From Massilistercora timonensis (GTDB lineage: Bacteria; Bacillota; Clostridia; Lachnospirales; Lachnospiraceae), in contig NZ_LT990039.1 of NCBI RefSeq assembly GCF_900312975.1, forward strand, positions 2,480,001-2,544,000: 64,000 nt of DNA, given 5' to 3'. The notes under the pieces were generated by a model. It had not been told where the DNA came from, did not search any database, and saw only the letters and a list, made by a program, of their open reading frames with translations. How positions within the stretch are numbered: position 1 is the stretch's first letter; each line of letters starts with the position of its first letter. Shown one piece after another: positions 19,748-29,556 of this stretch. The position numbers and the translations under genes are program-made.

Positions 19748-19776
19748 TTGTGTTATCGAGAATAATTCTCTATAAT
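19748..19776 (+). promoter_or_regulatory. promoter of the CmpB-like gene
   Basis: TTGTGT (19748-19753), 17-bp spacer, perfect TATAAT (19771-19776), reading away from feoAB. The palindrome GAGAATAATTCTC fills the end of the spacer, so a bound repressor would block this promoter too. Confidence 0.6.
19758..19770. promoter_or_regulatory. candidate iron-repressor operator
   Basis: A perfect 13-bp palindrome, GAGAATAATTCTC, lies 41 bp upstream of feoA in the divergent region. On the minus strand a TGTCAA...GAGAAT pair with 17-bp spacing would place the palindrome on the -10 box of feoAB. Its AT-rich inverted form fits a Fur- or DtxR-type operator. A Fur-family gene lies at 55589-56074. The regulator is inferred. 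Confidence 0.55.
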
Positions 19777-19831
19777 AATAGCATTATTTGACACATCTGG
19801 CAATGCAGGGATCAAGGAGGAGCTTAAAGAG

Positions 19832-20599
19832 ATGGGATTGTATGAGGTTTTGTTATCATTTTTTGTATACGCTTTCCTGGGGTGGTGTACGGAGGTTGCC
19901 TTCGCCGCCGTGAAGACAGGGAAGTTCGTGAACCGGGGGTTCTTAAACGGGCCGCTGTGCCCCATTTACGGCGTGGGCGTAGTGCTGGTGGTGCTGCTTC
20001 TTGCGCCCATCCATCAGAGCCTGGCGCTTCTTTACGTGGCCTCCACGGTGCTGGTGACGGTGCTGGAGGGGCTCACCGGGTTTTTCATGGACAAGATCTT
20101 CCACCACAAGTGGTGGGATTACACGGACCAGCTGCTGAATATCGGGGGATATGTGTGCCTGCCCTTCTCCCTGGTGTGGGGGGTGTGCTGCGTGCTGATC
20201 GTCCGGGTGATCCATCCGGTGGTGGAGCGGGGCATATCCGCCCTTCCGATGCTCCTTGGGATCGTGTTTATCGTGATCTTGGAAATCGCCCTTTTCGCGG
20301 ATCTGGGGGTGACCGCGTCCTCGATCCTGAAGTTGAACCGGCAGCTTGACGCCATGGAGAAGATCGCGGCGGAGCTGCGGGAGTTCTCGGATAGGGTGGG
20401 AGCCAATATCTATGAAAATGTGACCGATGTGATGGAGTTCCACGAGAAGGTTCGGAAGCTGCGGGATCGCTACGAGGAGCTGGCCCGCTCCAGCGCCAGA
20501 AGGAGCGCCCGTTTCCTGAAGGCCTTCCCTACCATGCGGTTTGGCCGGCATATCGACATCCTGGAGGAGCTGCGGGAGAGGATCCACGTAAGGAGATAA
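19832..20599 (+). CDS. CmpB-type (ABC_trans_CmpB) putative transporter membrane protein
   Basis: 255 residues. The N-terminal two thirds hold about five membrane helices with the family signatures FLGWCTEVAFAAVKTGKFVNRGFLNGPLCPIYG and WWDYTDQLLNIGGYVCLPFSLVWG. The C-terminus (about 165-255) is charged, predicted coiled-coil and cytoplasmic. The family is widespread in Lachnospiraceae and annotated as putative ABC permease, but no ATPase gene is near and the substrate is unknown. It starts at ATG 19832 with AAGGAGGAG upstream and shares an operator-bearing divergent region with feoAB. Confidence 0.85.
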   Translation: MGLYEVLLSFFVYAFLGWCTEVAFAAVKTGKFVNRGFLNGPLCPIYGVGVVLVVLLLAPIHQSLALLYVASTVLVTVLEGLTGFFMDKIFHHKWWDYTDQLLNIGGYVCLPFSLVWGVCCVLIVRVIHPVVERGISALPMLLGIVFIVILEIALFADLGVTASSILKLNRQLDAMEKIAAELREFSDRVGANIYENVTDVMEFHEKVRKLRDRYEELARSSARRSARFLKAFPTMRFGRHIDILEELRERIHVRR

Positions 20600-20604
20600 C
20601 ATAC

Positions 20605-20639
20605 AATCTCCGGTTTGTCCTATTGACAAACCGGAGATT
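20605..20639 (+). terminator. strong hairpin after the CmpB-like gene
   Basis: A perfect 15-bp stem (AATCTCCGGTTTGTC and its complement) with a 5-base loop, followed by TTTCCATTT. Confidence 0.75.
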
Positions 20640-20846
20640 TCCATTTATGATAAGGGCACTCGTCTAAGAAATTTTCAATTCTTTTTATTCACGGGGTTTC
20701 CCCAGCAAGGGACGATTTCTTCCCTGATTTCCAAAGCGAGGAATTTTATATGAGAAAGGGGGGCGGCTGTTTTTTTCGTTCGGTAACTGTCGGTTCGTAT
20801 TTTGATAAGGGATACGTTTTTTTGGCGTATCAGGAAAGGAGATTTT

Positions 20847-22385
20847 ATGAAGAAAATATGGATGTTTTTGACAGGCGCCCTGCTGTCCGTGTGCCTGTGG
20901 ATGGGAATAGGGACGCCGCTTGAAGCCCGGACCCAGGATGTGACGCTGGAGCGGGGAGAGGAAGTTTATTATGAGAAATATTCTACTTTTTATTACTACA
21001 TTGACGGGGAGCTGGGATATTGTCTGGAGCCGGAGAAGAATTCTCCTCACGGAGGAACCTTCCCGGCAGATCTTCTGGACAATGATTCCCTGCTTGCGAA
21101 GGCGTTGTACTATGTGTACGGAAGCCCGGGCTATAAGGATTATCTGAGCAAAGAGATCCCGGAGAAATGGACGGGGAAGGAGGGGGCTTACTGCTTCTCC
21201 CACTGTCTTTTGTCCTATATCTACGGCGGCTGTACCGGTAAGGGAGATGTATTCATGGGCATGAGTAAGGAGTCCCAGAAGGAGGTTATCCGCTGCGCGG
21301 AACTGATCAAAGGGTATCCCCAGGTCCCTTCTCCGGATCTTCAGTTCTCTGCCTCCAGCCTGCAGGCGTATTTCAGTCCCAAGGAGAAGGTGCAGCGGAC
21401 GCAGACGGTGACCTGTGTCGGGGATCCGGCGAATCAGGTGACCATCCCTCTGCCGGAAGGAGTGACGCTGGTGAATGAGACCAAAGATACCAGGAGTGAA
21501 GGGAAGGCGGCAGTCAGCGGCGGCGATGAGTTCTACTTCTGTGGGGACGCTGCTTACTCCAACGGAGGCAGCTTTCGGACCGGGGACCTGTACGGGAAGA
21601 ACCGGCAGAGATGGCGGGCGCTGGTCTTCGAGACGGGAAGCGGCGGCCAGCACATCGGCAGCGGGACGCTGGTAACGGCCCAGGTGAAGCCGGTATCCCT
21701 CCAGGTATCCTGGATCCCGGTCCCGGAACTGGAGATTGAAAAAGAGGCGGATAAATCCGGCAAGACCTATGAGCTGGGGGACCTTATCACCTACACCATC
21801 GACGTGACCCAGCGGATCCAGGATGCGGTGGCCAAAAATGTGGTGATCACGGATACCATCCTTACGGAGGGCGTGAAACTTCAGAAGGCATCGGTGGTCC
21901 TTCTTGATCAGGATCAGCAGGTGGTCCAGGACGCGAAGATCACAGTCCGGGGGAATTCCTACACCATTGAGGCCGGGGAGTACCTCCTGGGGCCGGACAG
22001 CGGCCAGAAGTACACGGTGGAATACCAGGTGGCCATCACCGACGCCTCGGTGATCGGCCGGGAGATCGAGAATGAAGTGGTAGTCCGGGCGGACAACGCC
22101 CAGGAGGAGAAGGATCGGGAGATTGTGGAGGTGGAAGAGCCGGAACCGGAGCCAGAGCCGGAAGTGGAAGAGCCGGAACCGGAGCCAGAGCCGGAGCCAG
22201 AGCCAGAACCACAGCCAGAGCCACAGCCGGAACCAAAGGCGCCCTCCCCTGTGGAAGAACCGGTTTCCCAGGCCCCGAAAACCGGGGATGAGAGTCCCTT
22301 GATGGTTCTTGCCTTCTTCTGTATTCTTTCTTGCGCCCTCTTGCTCACCTGTGTTAAAATATCCTGTAAAGCTAAGTACAAGTAG
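20847..22385 (+). CDS. thioester-domain, sortase-type surface adhesin
   Basis: 512 residues from ATG 20847, which follows AGGAAAGGAG; an in-frame ATG at 20802 lacks a good site. A signal peptide (about 1-27) is followed by a domain with GYC59[11 protein letters not shown] and [15 protein letters not shown], typical of thioester (TQXA) adhesin domains in which a Cys forms an internal thioester with a Gln. A DUF11-like beta domain follows ([24 protein letters not shown], about 292-420), then a proline-glutamate stalk (about 432-470). The end is PKTG (477-480), a hydrophobic helix and a basic tail, a sortase signal of the xPKTG type. It is probably linked covalently to the wall and to host targets. 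Isopeptide bonds were not verified. Confidence 0.85.
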   Translation: MKKIWMFLTGALLSVCLWMGIGTPLEARTQDVTLERGEEVYYEKYSTFYYYIDGELGYCLEPEKNSPHGGTFPADLLDNDSLLAKALYYVYGSPGYKDYLSKEIPEKWTGKEGAYCFSHCLLSYIYGGCTGKGDVFMGMSKESQKEVIRCAELIKGYPQVPSPDLQFSASSLQAYFSPKEKVQRTQTVTCVGDPANQVTIPLPEGVTLVNETKDTRSEGKAAVSGGDEFYFCGDAAYSNGGSFRTGDLYGKNRQRWRALVFETGSGGQHIGSGTLVTAQVKPVSLQVSWIPVPELEIEKEADKSGKTYELGDLITYTIDVTQRIQDAVAKNVVITDTILTEGVKLQKASVVLLDQDQQVVQDAKITVRGNSYTIEAGEYLLGPDSGQKYTVEYQVAITDASVIGREIENEVVVRADNAQEEKDREIVEVEEPEPEPEPEVEEPEPEPEPEPEPEPQPEPQPEPKAPSPVEEPVSQAPKTGDESPLMVLAFFCILSCALLLTCVKISCKAKYK

Positions 22386-22405
22386 AAGAACAGGAGGTTG
22401 TCGTG

Positions 22406-23683
22406 ATGGGAATGACAATGACGCAGAAGATCCTGGCAGCCCACGCAGGGTTGGATCATGTGGAGGCAGGCCAGCTGATCGAGGCGAAGTTAGACGTGGT
22501 TATGGCAAATGATATCACAGGACCGATGGCCCTGCCAATCTTCGGACAGATGGCGGACAAGGTCTTTGACCGGGATAAAGTAGTGCTGGTGCCGGACCAT
22601 TTCACACCCAATAAGGATATTAAATCAGCGGAGAACTCCAAGGCGATCCGGGAGTTTGCCAAAGACCAGGGGCTGACCTGGTATTTTGAACAGGGCAAAT
22701 CCGGCGTAGAGCACGCCATCCTGCCAGAAGCCGGCGTGGTGGCGGCGGGAGAGTGCATCATCGGCGCGGACTCCCACACCTGTACCTACGGGGCGCTGGG
22801 GGCTTTCTCCACGGGAGTGGGGACTACAGACATCGCCACCGGCATGGCCACAGGGGAATTGTGGTTCAAGGTGCCAAGCGCGATCAAGTTTGTGCTCACC
22901 GGGAAACCGGGCCCCTATGTGAGCGGCAAGGACATTATCATCCACATCATCGGCAAGATCGGGGTGGACGGAGCCCTCTATAAATCCATGGAGTTTACCG
23001 GGGACGGCATCGGGAACCTGTCCATGGACGACCGGTTCACCATGGCCAACATGGCCATCGAGGCCGGGGCGAAGAACGGCATTTTCCCGGTGGATGAGAA
23101 GGTGGAGGCCTACCTGAAGGAACATACAAAGAAGGACTATAAGATCTATGAGGCAGATCCGGACGCAGTCTATGACGAGGTGGTGGAGATCGATCTTGGG
23201 GAAGTGCGTCCCACCGTGGCGTTCCCTCATCTTCCGGGCAACGCTAAGACCATTGACGAGATCGAGGCCATGGAGCCCATCAAGATCGACCAGGTGGTCA
23301 TCGGCTCCTGCACCAACGGCCGGATGGAGGATATGCGAAGAGCCGCGGCCATCCTGAAGGGCCACAAGGTGCACCGGGATGTGCGGGTCATGGTGGTTCC
23401 AGCCACCCAGAAGATCTACAAAGAATGCATGAAGGAAGGTCTGCTGGAGATCTTCGTGGACGCAGGCTGCGCGGTGAACACTCCAAGCTGCGGCCCCTGT
23501 ATGGGCGGCCACATGGGCGTGATGGCAGCAGGGGAGAAATGTGTATCCACTACCAACCGGAATTTCGTAGGCCGGATGGGGCATGTGGACTCCCTGATCT
23601 ATCTGGCTTCCCCGGAAGTGGCGGCGGCCAGCGCCATCGCAGGCTATATTGCCAATCCAGAGAAAGTAGGTGAACTTGCATGA
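22406..23683 (+). CDS. leuC: 3-isopropylmalate dehydratase/homoaconitase-family large subunit
   Basis: 425 residues of the aconitase superfamily. The [4Fe-4S] ligands are C302 (GSCTNGR), C362 and C365 (SCGPCMGGH). [23 protein letters not shown] is the conserved substrate-side motif. The length and pattern match the archaeal/clostridial type of split hydro-lyase, used for 3-isopropylmalate in leucine synthesis or for homologous diacids. AGGAGG at 22392-22397 favours ATG 22406; GTG 22403 is also possible. It overlaps leuD by 4 bp. No leuA or leuB is nearby, so the exact substrate is inferred. Confidence 0.9.
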   Translation: MGMTMTQKILAAHAGLDHVEAGQLIEAKLDVVMANDITGPMALPIFGQMADKVFDRDKVVLVPDHFTPNKDIKSAENSKAIREFAKDQGLTWYFEQGKSGVEHAILPEAGVVAAGECIIGADSHTCTYGALGAFSTGVGTTDIATGMATGELWFKVPSAIKFVLTGKPGPYVSGKDIIIHIIGKIGVDGALYKSMEFTGDGIGNLSMDDRFTMANMAIEAGAKNGIFPVDEKVEAYLKEHTKKDYKIYEADPDAVYDEVVEIDLGEVRPTVAFPHLPGNAKTIDEIEAMEPIKIDQVVIGSCTNGRMEDMRRAAAILKGHKVHRDVRVMVVPATQKIYKECMKEGLLEIFVDAGCAVNTPSCGPCMGGHMGVMAAGEKCVSTTNRNFVGRMGHVDSLIYLASPEVAAASAIAGYIANPEKVGELA

Positions 23684-24171
23684 GAGCAAAAGGACATGTG
23701 TTTAAATATGGAGACAACGTAGACACGGACGTGATCATCCCGGCCAGATACCTGAATTCTTTCGACGCCCAGGAACTGGCCAGCCACGCTATGGCTGACA
23801 TTGATCCGGAGTTTGTCAATAAAGTGGAGAAGGGAGACCTGATCGTGGCCAACAAGAACTTTGGCTGCGGTTCCTCCCGTGAGCACGCGCCCCTGTGCCT
23901 GAAGACGGCGGGGGTAAGCTGTGTCATCGCCGAGACCTTTGCCCGGATCTTCTACCGGAACGCCATTAACATCGGCCTTCCCATTATCGAGTGCCCTCAG
24001 GCGGCTCAGGAGATCGAGGCGGGGGACGAGGTGGAGGTAGACTTTGACACCGGAACCATCTACGACCATACCAAGGGGACCCAGTACAAGGGACAGCCTT
24101 TCCCGGAGTTCATGCAGAAGCTGATCGCGGCCGGCGGGCTGGTGAAGTATACCAACAGTAAGAGAGGATAA
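23680..24171 (+). CDS. leuD: 3-isopropylmalate dehydratase-family small subunit
   Basis: 163 residues; the swivelling small subunit partner of the upstream large subunit. The signature [12 protein letters not shown] and [10 protein letters not shown] are present. It overlaps leuC by 4 bases (ATGA), which indicates coupled translation and a 1:1 complex. It is followed within 11 bp by an NhaC-type antiporter. Confidence 0.92.
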   Translation: MRAKGHVFKYGDNVDTDVIIPARYLNSFDAQELASHAMADIDPEFVNKVEKGDLIVANKNFGCGSSREHAPLCLKTAGVSCVIAETFARIFYRNAINIGLPIIECPQAAQEIEAGDEVEVDFDTGTIYDHTKGTQYKGQPFPEFMQKLIAAGGLVKYTNSKRG

Positions 24172-24182
24172 GGAGAAGAGAA

Positions 24183-25484
24183 GTGGGGAATGAGAGAGGA
24201 AATGGAGCGGCTTTGCTGCCCATAGGTGTATTTTTGGTAATCTTCTTAGGTTCCGGGATCCTGACCGGGGATTTCTACGCCATGCCGGCTATCGTGGCGT
24301 TTCTGATCGCCCTGGCGGTGGCGTTCCTGCAGAACCGGGATCTGGACTTTGCCCAGAAGATCGCCATTGTTTCCAAAGGAGTAGGGGATGAGAATATCAT
24401 CACCATGTGTCTGATCTTCCTGTGCGCGGGAGCATTTTCCGGCGCAGTGACCGCGGCGGGCGGCGTGGACAGTACGGTTAACCTGGGACTTTCCATCCTG
24501 CCGGCGAAGGTGGCGGTGGCCGGTCTTTTCGTGATCGGCTGCTTTATCTCGGTGTCCATGGGAACTTCCATGGGAACCATTGCCGCGCTGGCGCCCATTG
24601 CGGCGGGGATCAGTGAGAAGACAGGATTTGGCCTGGCCATCTGTATTGGGGCGGTGGTCTGCGGCGCCATGTTCGGCGACAACCTGTCCATGATCTCTGA
24701 TACTACCATCGCCGCGGTGAAGACCCAGGGCTGTGAGATGAAGGACAAGTTCCGGGAGAACTTCCTGATCGTCCTGCCTGCGGCGCTGATCACGGTGGTA
24801 CTGTTTTTTGTCACCACCATGCACGGGGACTTTGAGCTTACAGAAGAGCTGACTTACAGCATCTGGCGGGTAGTTCCCTATATCCTGGTGCTGGTGGGCG
24901 CGCTGATCGGCATTAACGTGTTCGTGGTCCTGCTGGGCGGCACGGTGGTATCCCTGATCGTGGGAGTGGCCACTGGAAGCCTGACTCCTGCCACCATGTT
25001 CTCGGCGGTAGGAGAAGGAGTGACCGGAATGTACGACATCACGGTGATCTCCATTGTGGTGGCCTGTATCGTATCTCTGGTGCGGGAGGCCGGCGGGATC
25101 CATTTCATCCTGAACCTGATCCGCAGAAGGATCCGAAGCTCCCGGGGAGCGGAAGCGGGCATCGCGGGGCTGGCGCTCCTGGTGGACCTGTGTACCGCCA
25201 ACAATACGGTGGCCATTGTTATGTCAGGCCCCATCGCCAAAGAGATCAGTGAGGAGTTTGGCGTGTCTTCCCGCCGATCCGCTTCCCTTCTGGATATCTT
25301 TACCTCGGTGGGGCAGGGGCTGATCCCCTATGGCGCCCAGCTTCTGTCTGCGGCCAGCCTTACCGGGCTTACACCTTTTGAGATCCTGCCTTATTGCTAC
25401 TATCCGGTCCTGATGGCGGTAAGCGCCGCGCTGTTTATCGCGTTCCGCAGATCCAGGACTCTGGAGCAGAAGGAATCTGTCTAA
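24183..25484 (+). CDS. NhaC-type Na+/H+ antiporter family protein
   Basis: 433 residues with about ten to twelve membrane helices. Family features include GTSMGTIAALAPIA and the helix-breaking FGDNLSMISDTTIAAVKTQGCEMKDKFREN segment, and a second related repeat DLCTANNTVAIVMSGPIAKEIS. Members exchange Na+ for protons or for organic acids/amino acids (malate-lactate type). The start is GTG 24183 with AAGGAGAAG ahead. Its place between leuCD and thrC suggests a metabolite/ion exchanger tied to branched-chain or aspartate-family metabolism, which is inference. Confidence 0.85.
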   Translation: MGNERGNGAALLPIGVFLVIFLGSGILTGDFYAMPAIVAFLIALAVAFLQNRDLDFAQKIAIVSKGVGDENIITMCLIFLCAGAFSGAVTAAGGVDSTVNLGLSILPAKVAVAGLFVIGCFISVSMGTSMGTIAALAPIAAGISEKTGFGLAICIGAVVCGAMFGDNLSMISDTTIAAVKTQGCEMKDKFRENFLIVLPAALITVVLFFVTTMHGDFELTEELTYSIWRVVPYILVLVGALIGINVFVVLLGGTVVSLIVGVATGSLTPATMFSAVGEGVTGMYDITVISIVVACIVSLVREAGGIHFILNLIRRRIRSSRGAEAGIAGLALLVDLCTANNTVAIVMSGPIAKEISEEFGVSSRRSASLLDIFTSVGQGLIPYGAQLLSAASLTGLTPFEILPYCYYPVLMAVSAALFIAFRRSRTLEQKESV

Positions 25485-25523
25485 CAAAGGATAACGTTTC
25501 GTACAGATAGAAAGGGAAGAACT

Positions 25524-27014
25524 ATGAGTCTGTATTATAAGAGCACAAGAGATTCCAGCCTGCGGGTGACGGCTTCCCGGGCGGTCCTTATGGGACTTGC
25601 GCCGGACGGCGGCCTGTTCGTCCCAGAAGAGATCCCGTCCCTTGGGGTGGATCTTGAGCGCCTGAGTTCCATGACCTACCAGGAGACAGCCCTGGAGGTG
25701 CTGAAGCATTTCCTGGCGGACTATACGGAAGAAGAGCTGAAAGACTGTATTAACAAAGCCTATGATGAGAAGTTTGATACAGAGGTGATCGCCCCCCTGG
25801 CCAAGGCGGGCGGGGTATATTACCTGGAACTGTTCCACGGGCCAACCATCGCCTTCAAGGATATGGCCCTGTCCATCCTGCCCCACCTTATGATCACGGC
25901 GGCCAGGAAGAACCAGGTGGATAAAGAGATCGTGATCCTGACGGCCACCTCCGGGGATACAGGGAAGGCGGCCATGGCGGGATTCGCGGATGTGCCGGGA
26001 ACCCGGATCATCGTGTTCTACCCCAGGGACGGGGTAAGCCAGGTGCAGAAGCTGCAGATGATCACTCAGAAGGGGGACAACGTGGACGTGGTGGCGGTAA
26101 AGGGCAACTTTGACGACGCCCAGAGCGGGGTGAAGACCCTGTTCGAGGATCGGGAGCTTGCCGGGCGGCTGGCGGCAAAGGGTTGTCAGTTTTCTTCCGC
26201 CAACTCCATCAACATTGGCCGGCTGGCGCCCCAGATCGTCTACTATGTCTATGCTTATGGAAGACTTCTGGAGAATGAAGAGATCAAAGCCGGAGAGAAG
26301 ATCAATGTGGTGGTGCCCACCGGGAATTTTGGAAATATCCTGGCGGCCTACTATGCCAAACAGATGGGGCTTCCCATTGACCGGCTGATCTGTGCTTCCA
26401 ATGACAATAAAGTGCTGTATGATTTCTTCCAGACGGGAGTCTACGACAAGGATCGGGATTTCATGGTCACCATATCACCTTCCATGGATATCCTGATCTC
26501 CAGTAATCTGGAGCGGCTGATTTATGAGATCTCCGGCAGGGACGACCAGAAGACCCGGGGGAAGATGGAGGAATTAAAGGCGGCGGGCCATTACGCCATC
26601 TCGCCGGAGATGAAAGAGGGGCTTGCAGATTTCCAGGCCGGGTACGCCACCGAGGAGGAGACTTTGGCTCAGATCCGCAGGGTCTATGAGAAGACGGGAT
26701 ATCTGATCGAGCCGCACACAGCGGTGGCCTCGAAAGTCTGCGAGGATGTGAAGAGCCGGGCGGAAGAGGAAGGGAAATACCTGGTGGCTTCCACCGCAAG
26801 CCCGTATAAATTTGTGAAAAGTGTGCTGACCGCCCTGGATGAAGGGTATCAGGATTGGGAGGAATTAAAGCTCCTCCCGGAACTGGAGAAGGTGTCCGGC
26901 GTGGAGATTCCCCGGGCCATCAAAGAAATCTTACATGCGGATCCCCGTCACAGGATGCAGTGCAGTCCCGGTGAGATGAAGTCAGCCGTGCTGCGGATCC
27001 TGGGGATTGAATAG
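25524..27014 (+). CDS. thrC: threonine synthase
   Basis: 496 residues, the long (type 2) PLP enzyme that turns O-phosphohomoserine into threonine. Visible features are YYKSTRDSS near the N-terminus, FHGPTIAFKDMAL with the PLP lysine K112, LTATSGDTGKAA, and the glycine-rich PTGNFGNILAAY phosphate cup. It starts at ATG 25524 after GGGAAGAAC, 40 bp after the antiporter. It may be read with the leuCD-antiporter unit. No hom or thrB gene is next to it. Confidence 0.96.
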   Translation: MSLYYKSTRDSSLRVTASRAVLMGLAPDGGLFVPEEIPSLGVDLERLSSMTYQETALEVLKHFLADYTEEELKDCINKAYDEKFDTEVIAPLAKAGGVYYLELFHGPTIAFKDMALSILPHLMITAARKNQVDKEIVILTATSGDTGKAAMAGFADVPGTRIIVFYPRDGVSQVQKLQMITQKGDNVDVVAVKGNFDDAQSGVKTLFEDRELAGRLAAKGCQFSSANSINIGRLAPQIVYYVYAYGRLLENEEIKAGEKINVVVPTGNFGNILAAYYAKQMGLPIDRLICASNDNKVLYDFFQTGVYDKDRDFMVTISPSMDILISSNLERLIYEISGRDDQKTRGKMEELKAAGHYAISPEMKEGLADFQAGYATEEETLAQIRRVYEKTGYLIEPHTAVASKVCEDVKSRAEEEGKYLVASTASPYKFVKSVLTALDEGYQDWEELKLLPELEKVSGVEIPRAIKEILHADPRHRMQCSPGEMKSAVLRILGIE

Positions 27015-27057
27015 GCAGAACGTTGCAGAAACCATAAGAGAAAAGGAGTAGCAAAGG

Positions 27058-27399
27058 ATGGAAAGTATATTTGGTTTGTTTGGAGTAGGCTGTGGCCTGT
27101 ACTGTCTGTATGGCTATTATCTGCTGAAATTTAAAGGAGAGATCTGTTCCACGATCTTGCTTCCCAAGGATGTAAGTCCTAAGAAATGCAAGGATTTCAG
27201 AGGATACTGCAACGAGGCCCAGTGGCCGCTTCTGATCCTGGGTGTGATCGCGACCCTCTATGGGGCGGTGGATCTCTATAACGTTTATGTGGGAGGAATG
27301 GATACACTGTTCCTGGTGATGATGGCGCTTCTTTTCGCGGCGCTGGTGTTCTATGTGATCCGTATACGGAAGATCAATCAGAAATATTTTGGCCTTTAA
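27058..27399 (+). CDS. small three-helix membrane protein of unknown function
   Basis: 113 residues with hydrophobic segments near 4-24, 56-78 and 82-101 and a short basic C-terminus. A cytosolic-looking loop (DVSPKKCKDFRGYCNEAQ) links helix 1 and 2. A site AAAAGGAG precedes ATG 27058. It lies 44 bp after thrC and ends with a strong terminator, so it may be in the thrC transcript. I do not recognise the family and assign no role. Confidence 0.7.
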   Translation: MESIFGLFGVGCGLYCLYGYYLLKFKGEICSTILLPKDVSPKKCKDFRGYCNEAQWPLLILGVIATLYGAVDLYNVYVGGMDTLFLVMMALLFAALVFYVIRIRKINQKYFGL

Positions 27400-27403
27400 C
27401 AAA

Positions 27404-27437
27404 AAAATGCAGGATTCGAATTAAAATCCTGCATTTT
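27404..27437 (+). terminator. rho-independent terminator, probably two-way
   Basis: 13-bp stem AAAATGCAGGATT/AATCCTGCATTTT, with A- and T-tracts in both arms, right after the membrane-protein stop. Confidence 0.85.
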
Positions 27438-27525
27438 CGATAAAAATATTTGGGTATTTTCGGGATGGACAAATTATAAATGAATAATAAAAGAAATAAA
27501 CTTTCGAAAAAAGATTGTTAAAGTA

Positions 27526-27554
27526 TTGACTTTTTGCCGGGTCAATGCGATAAT
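27526..27554 (+). promoter_or_regulatory. sigma-A-type promoter of pckA
   Basis: TTGACT (27526-27531), 17-bp spacer, GATAAT (27549-27554), leaving a leader of about 80 bases before ATG 27639. Confidence 0.75.
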
Positions 27555-27638
27555 AATAAAGAATGCCGCAGATGGAATCCAAAACAAGTGAAAAGGATCC
27601 TGTGCCGGCAAAAAATGAAAGAAAAGAGGTAGTGTAAG

Positions 27639-29243
27639 ATGGCGAAAATCGATTTGAGCAAGTATGGTATCACCGGAACCACAGAGATTGTGCATAATCC
27701 TTCTTATGAAATGCTGTTTGAGGAGGAGACAAAGCCGGAGCTGGAAGGCTTCGAAAAAGGTCAGGTGACAGAGCTTGGCGCAGTCAACGTTATGACCGGT
27801 ATCTACACCGGACGTTCTCCCAAAGATAAATTCATCGTTATGGATGAGAACTCCAAGGATACAGTATGGTGGACTTCTGACGAGTACAAGAACGACAATC
27901 ATCCGGCTTCCCAGGAAGCGTGGGATGCAGTAAAGAAGATCGCCCTTGACGAGCTGTCCAACAAGAGACTTTTCGTTGTGGACGCATTCTGCGGAACCAA
28001 CAAGGATACCCGCATGGCGATCCGTTTCATCATGGAAGTTGCCTGGCAGGCACATTTCGTAAAGAATATGTTCATCCGCCCGTCTGATGAGGAGCTGGAG
28101 AACTTTGAGCCGGATTTCGTTGTTTACAACGCTTCTAAGGCAAAGGTAGAGAACTACAAGGAACTGGGCCTGAACTCTGAGACAGCCGCTATGTTCAACA
28201 TCACCAGCCGCGAGCAGGTTATCGTAAATACCTGGTACGGCGGAGAGATGAAGAAGGGTATGTTCTCCATGATGAACTACTATCTGCCGCTGAAGGGCAT
28301 CGCCTCTATGCACTGCTCTGCAAATACAGACATGAACGGAGAGAACACCGCAATCTTCTTCGGACTGTCCGGAACCGGAAAAACCACTCTGTCCACCGAT
28401 CCCAAGCGTCTTCTGATCGGCGATGACGAGCACGGCTGGGATGACAACGGCGTCTTCAACTTTGAGGGCGGCTGCTATGCCAAGGTCATCAACCTGGACA
28501 AAGAGTCTGAGCCGGATATCTACAATGCTATTAAGCGCAATGCGCTGCTTGAGAACGTAACCGTAGATGAGAACGGCAAGATTGATTTCAACGATAAGAG
28601 CGTAACAGAGAATACCCGTGTGTCCTATCCTATCGATCACATCGAGAAGATCGTTCGCCCGGTATCCGCAGCTCCTGCAGCCAAGGAAGTGATCTTCCTG
28701 TCCGCAGACGCGTTTGGCGTACTTCCTCCGGTATCCATCCTGACTCCGGAGCAGACCCAGTACTACTTCCTGTCTGGATTCACCGCAAAACTGGCAGGAA
28801 CCGAGCGTGGGATCACAGAGCCCACCCCAACCTTCTCCGCATGCTTCGGCCAGGCGTTCCTGGAGCTTCATCCGACCAAATACGCGGAAGAGCTGGTTAA
28901 GAGAATGGAGAAGAGCGGAGCCAAGGCTTACCTGGTAAATACCGGATGGAACGGAACCGGCAAGCGTATCTCCATCAAGGATACCCGTGGCATCATCGAT
29001 GCCATCTTAAACGGCGATATCCTGAACGCGCCTACCAAGAAGATTCCGTACTTCAACATTGAAGTACCTACCGAACTTCCGGGCGTAGACTCCGGTATCC
29101 TGGATCCGCGGGATACTTACGCAGACGCTTCCGAGTGGGATGCGAAGGCAAAAGACCTGGCGGGAAGATTCGTGAAGAACTTCAAGAAATACGAAGGAAA
29201 CGAAGCCGGCAAGGCTCTGGTTCCGGCTGGACCGCAGGTGTAA
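27639..29243 (+). CDS. pckA: phosphoenolpyruvate carboxykinase (ATP)
   Basis: 534 residues. It interconverts oxaloacetate plus ATP with PEP, CO2 and ADP; in gut anaerobes it often runs toward oxaloacetate. The kinase-1a P-loop GLSGTGKTT is at 242-250, and [40 protein letters not shown] and the adenine-loop region [13 protein letters not shown] are all present. Codon use is strongly biased, suggesting high expression. It is a single-gene unit with its own promoter and terminator. Confidence 0.98.
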   Translation: MAKIDLSKYGITGTTEIVHNPSYEMLFEEETKPELEGFEKGQVTELGAVNVMTGIYTGRSPKDKFIVMDENSKDTVWWTSDEYKNDNHPASQEAWDAVKKIALDELSNKRLFVVDAFCGTNKDTRMAIRFIMEVAWQAHFVKNMFIRPSDEELENFEPDFVVYNASKAKVENYKELGLNSETAAMFNITSREQVIVNTWYGGEMKKGMFSMMNYYLPLKGIASMHCSANTDMNGENTAIFFGLSGTGKTTLSTDPKRLLIGDDEHGWDDNGVFNFEGGCYAKVINLDKESEPDIYNAIKRNALLENVTVDENGKIDFNDKSVTENTRVSYPIDHIEKIVRPVSAAPAAKEVIFLSADAFGVLPPVSILTPEQTQYYFLSGFTAKLAGTERGITEPTPTFSACFGQAFLELHPTKYAEELVKRMEKSGAKAYLVNTGWNGTGKRISIKDTRGIIDAILNGDILNAPTKKIPYFNIEVPTELPGVDSGILDPRDTYADASEWDAKAKDLAGRFVKNFKKYEGNEAGKALVPAGPQV

Positions 29244-29262
29244 ATTTAATCTCATGAGAGTG

Positions 29263-29294
29263 ATTGGTGGCTGAGGATTCAGCCACCAATTTTT
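29263..29294 (+). terminator. rho-independent terminator of pckA
   Basis: 12-bp perfect stem ATTGGTGGCTGA/TCAGCCACCAAT with a GGAT loop, then TTTTG. Confidence 0.92.
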
Positions 29295-29342
29295 GTATAA
29301 AGAAAAACCTTTATGAAACAAGTTGAAATGTTTGGAAAGTGG

Positions 29343-29371
29343 TTGACATTCAGCTGGTTTGGCGATAAATT
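29343..29371 (+). promoter_or_regulatory. sigma-A-type promoter of the Rpn-like gene
   Basis: TTGACA (29343-29348), 17-bp spacer, TAAATT (29366-29371). Confidence 0.65.
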
Positions 29372-29556
29372 TATCACATAGAGCATTTACATTTCTAGCT
29401 GTTCACTTCTTGGCGGCGTCTGCCGCATCGAACATTCAGACAGGATCTGTCAGAAGAAATCTCAATGCTTTGTATCCCAATCAAACAACGCAGCGAGGTT
29501 TTACAAAAGAAGACAGATGCCTCCTGCGGACATTTCATTTCAAAGGAGGAAACTGG
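29372..29556 (+). other. 185-base untranslated leader
   Basis: The stretch between the promoter and ATG 29557 contains no ATG in frame with the gene, although the frame is open. A small inverted pair (ACAGGATCTGT, near 29441) is visible. I recognise no known riboswitch or attenuator. Together with the pckA terminator and promoter it fills the gap between pckA and the nuclease gene. Confidence 0.4.
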
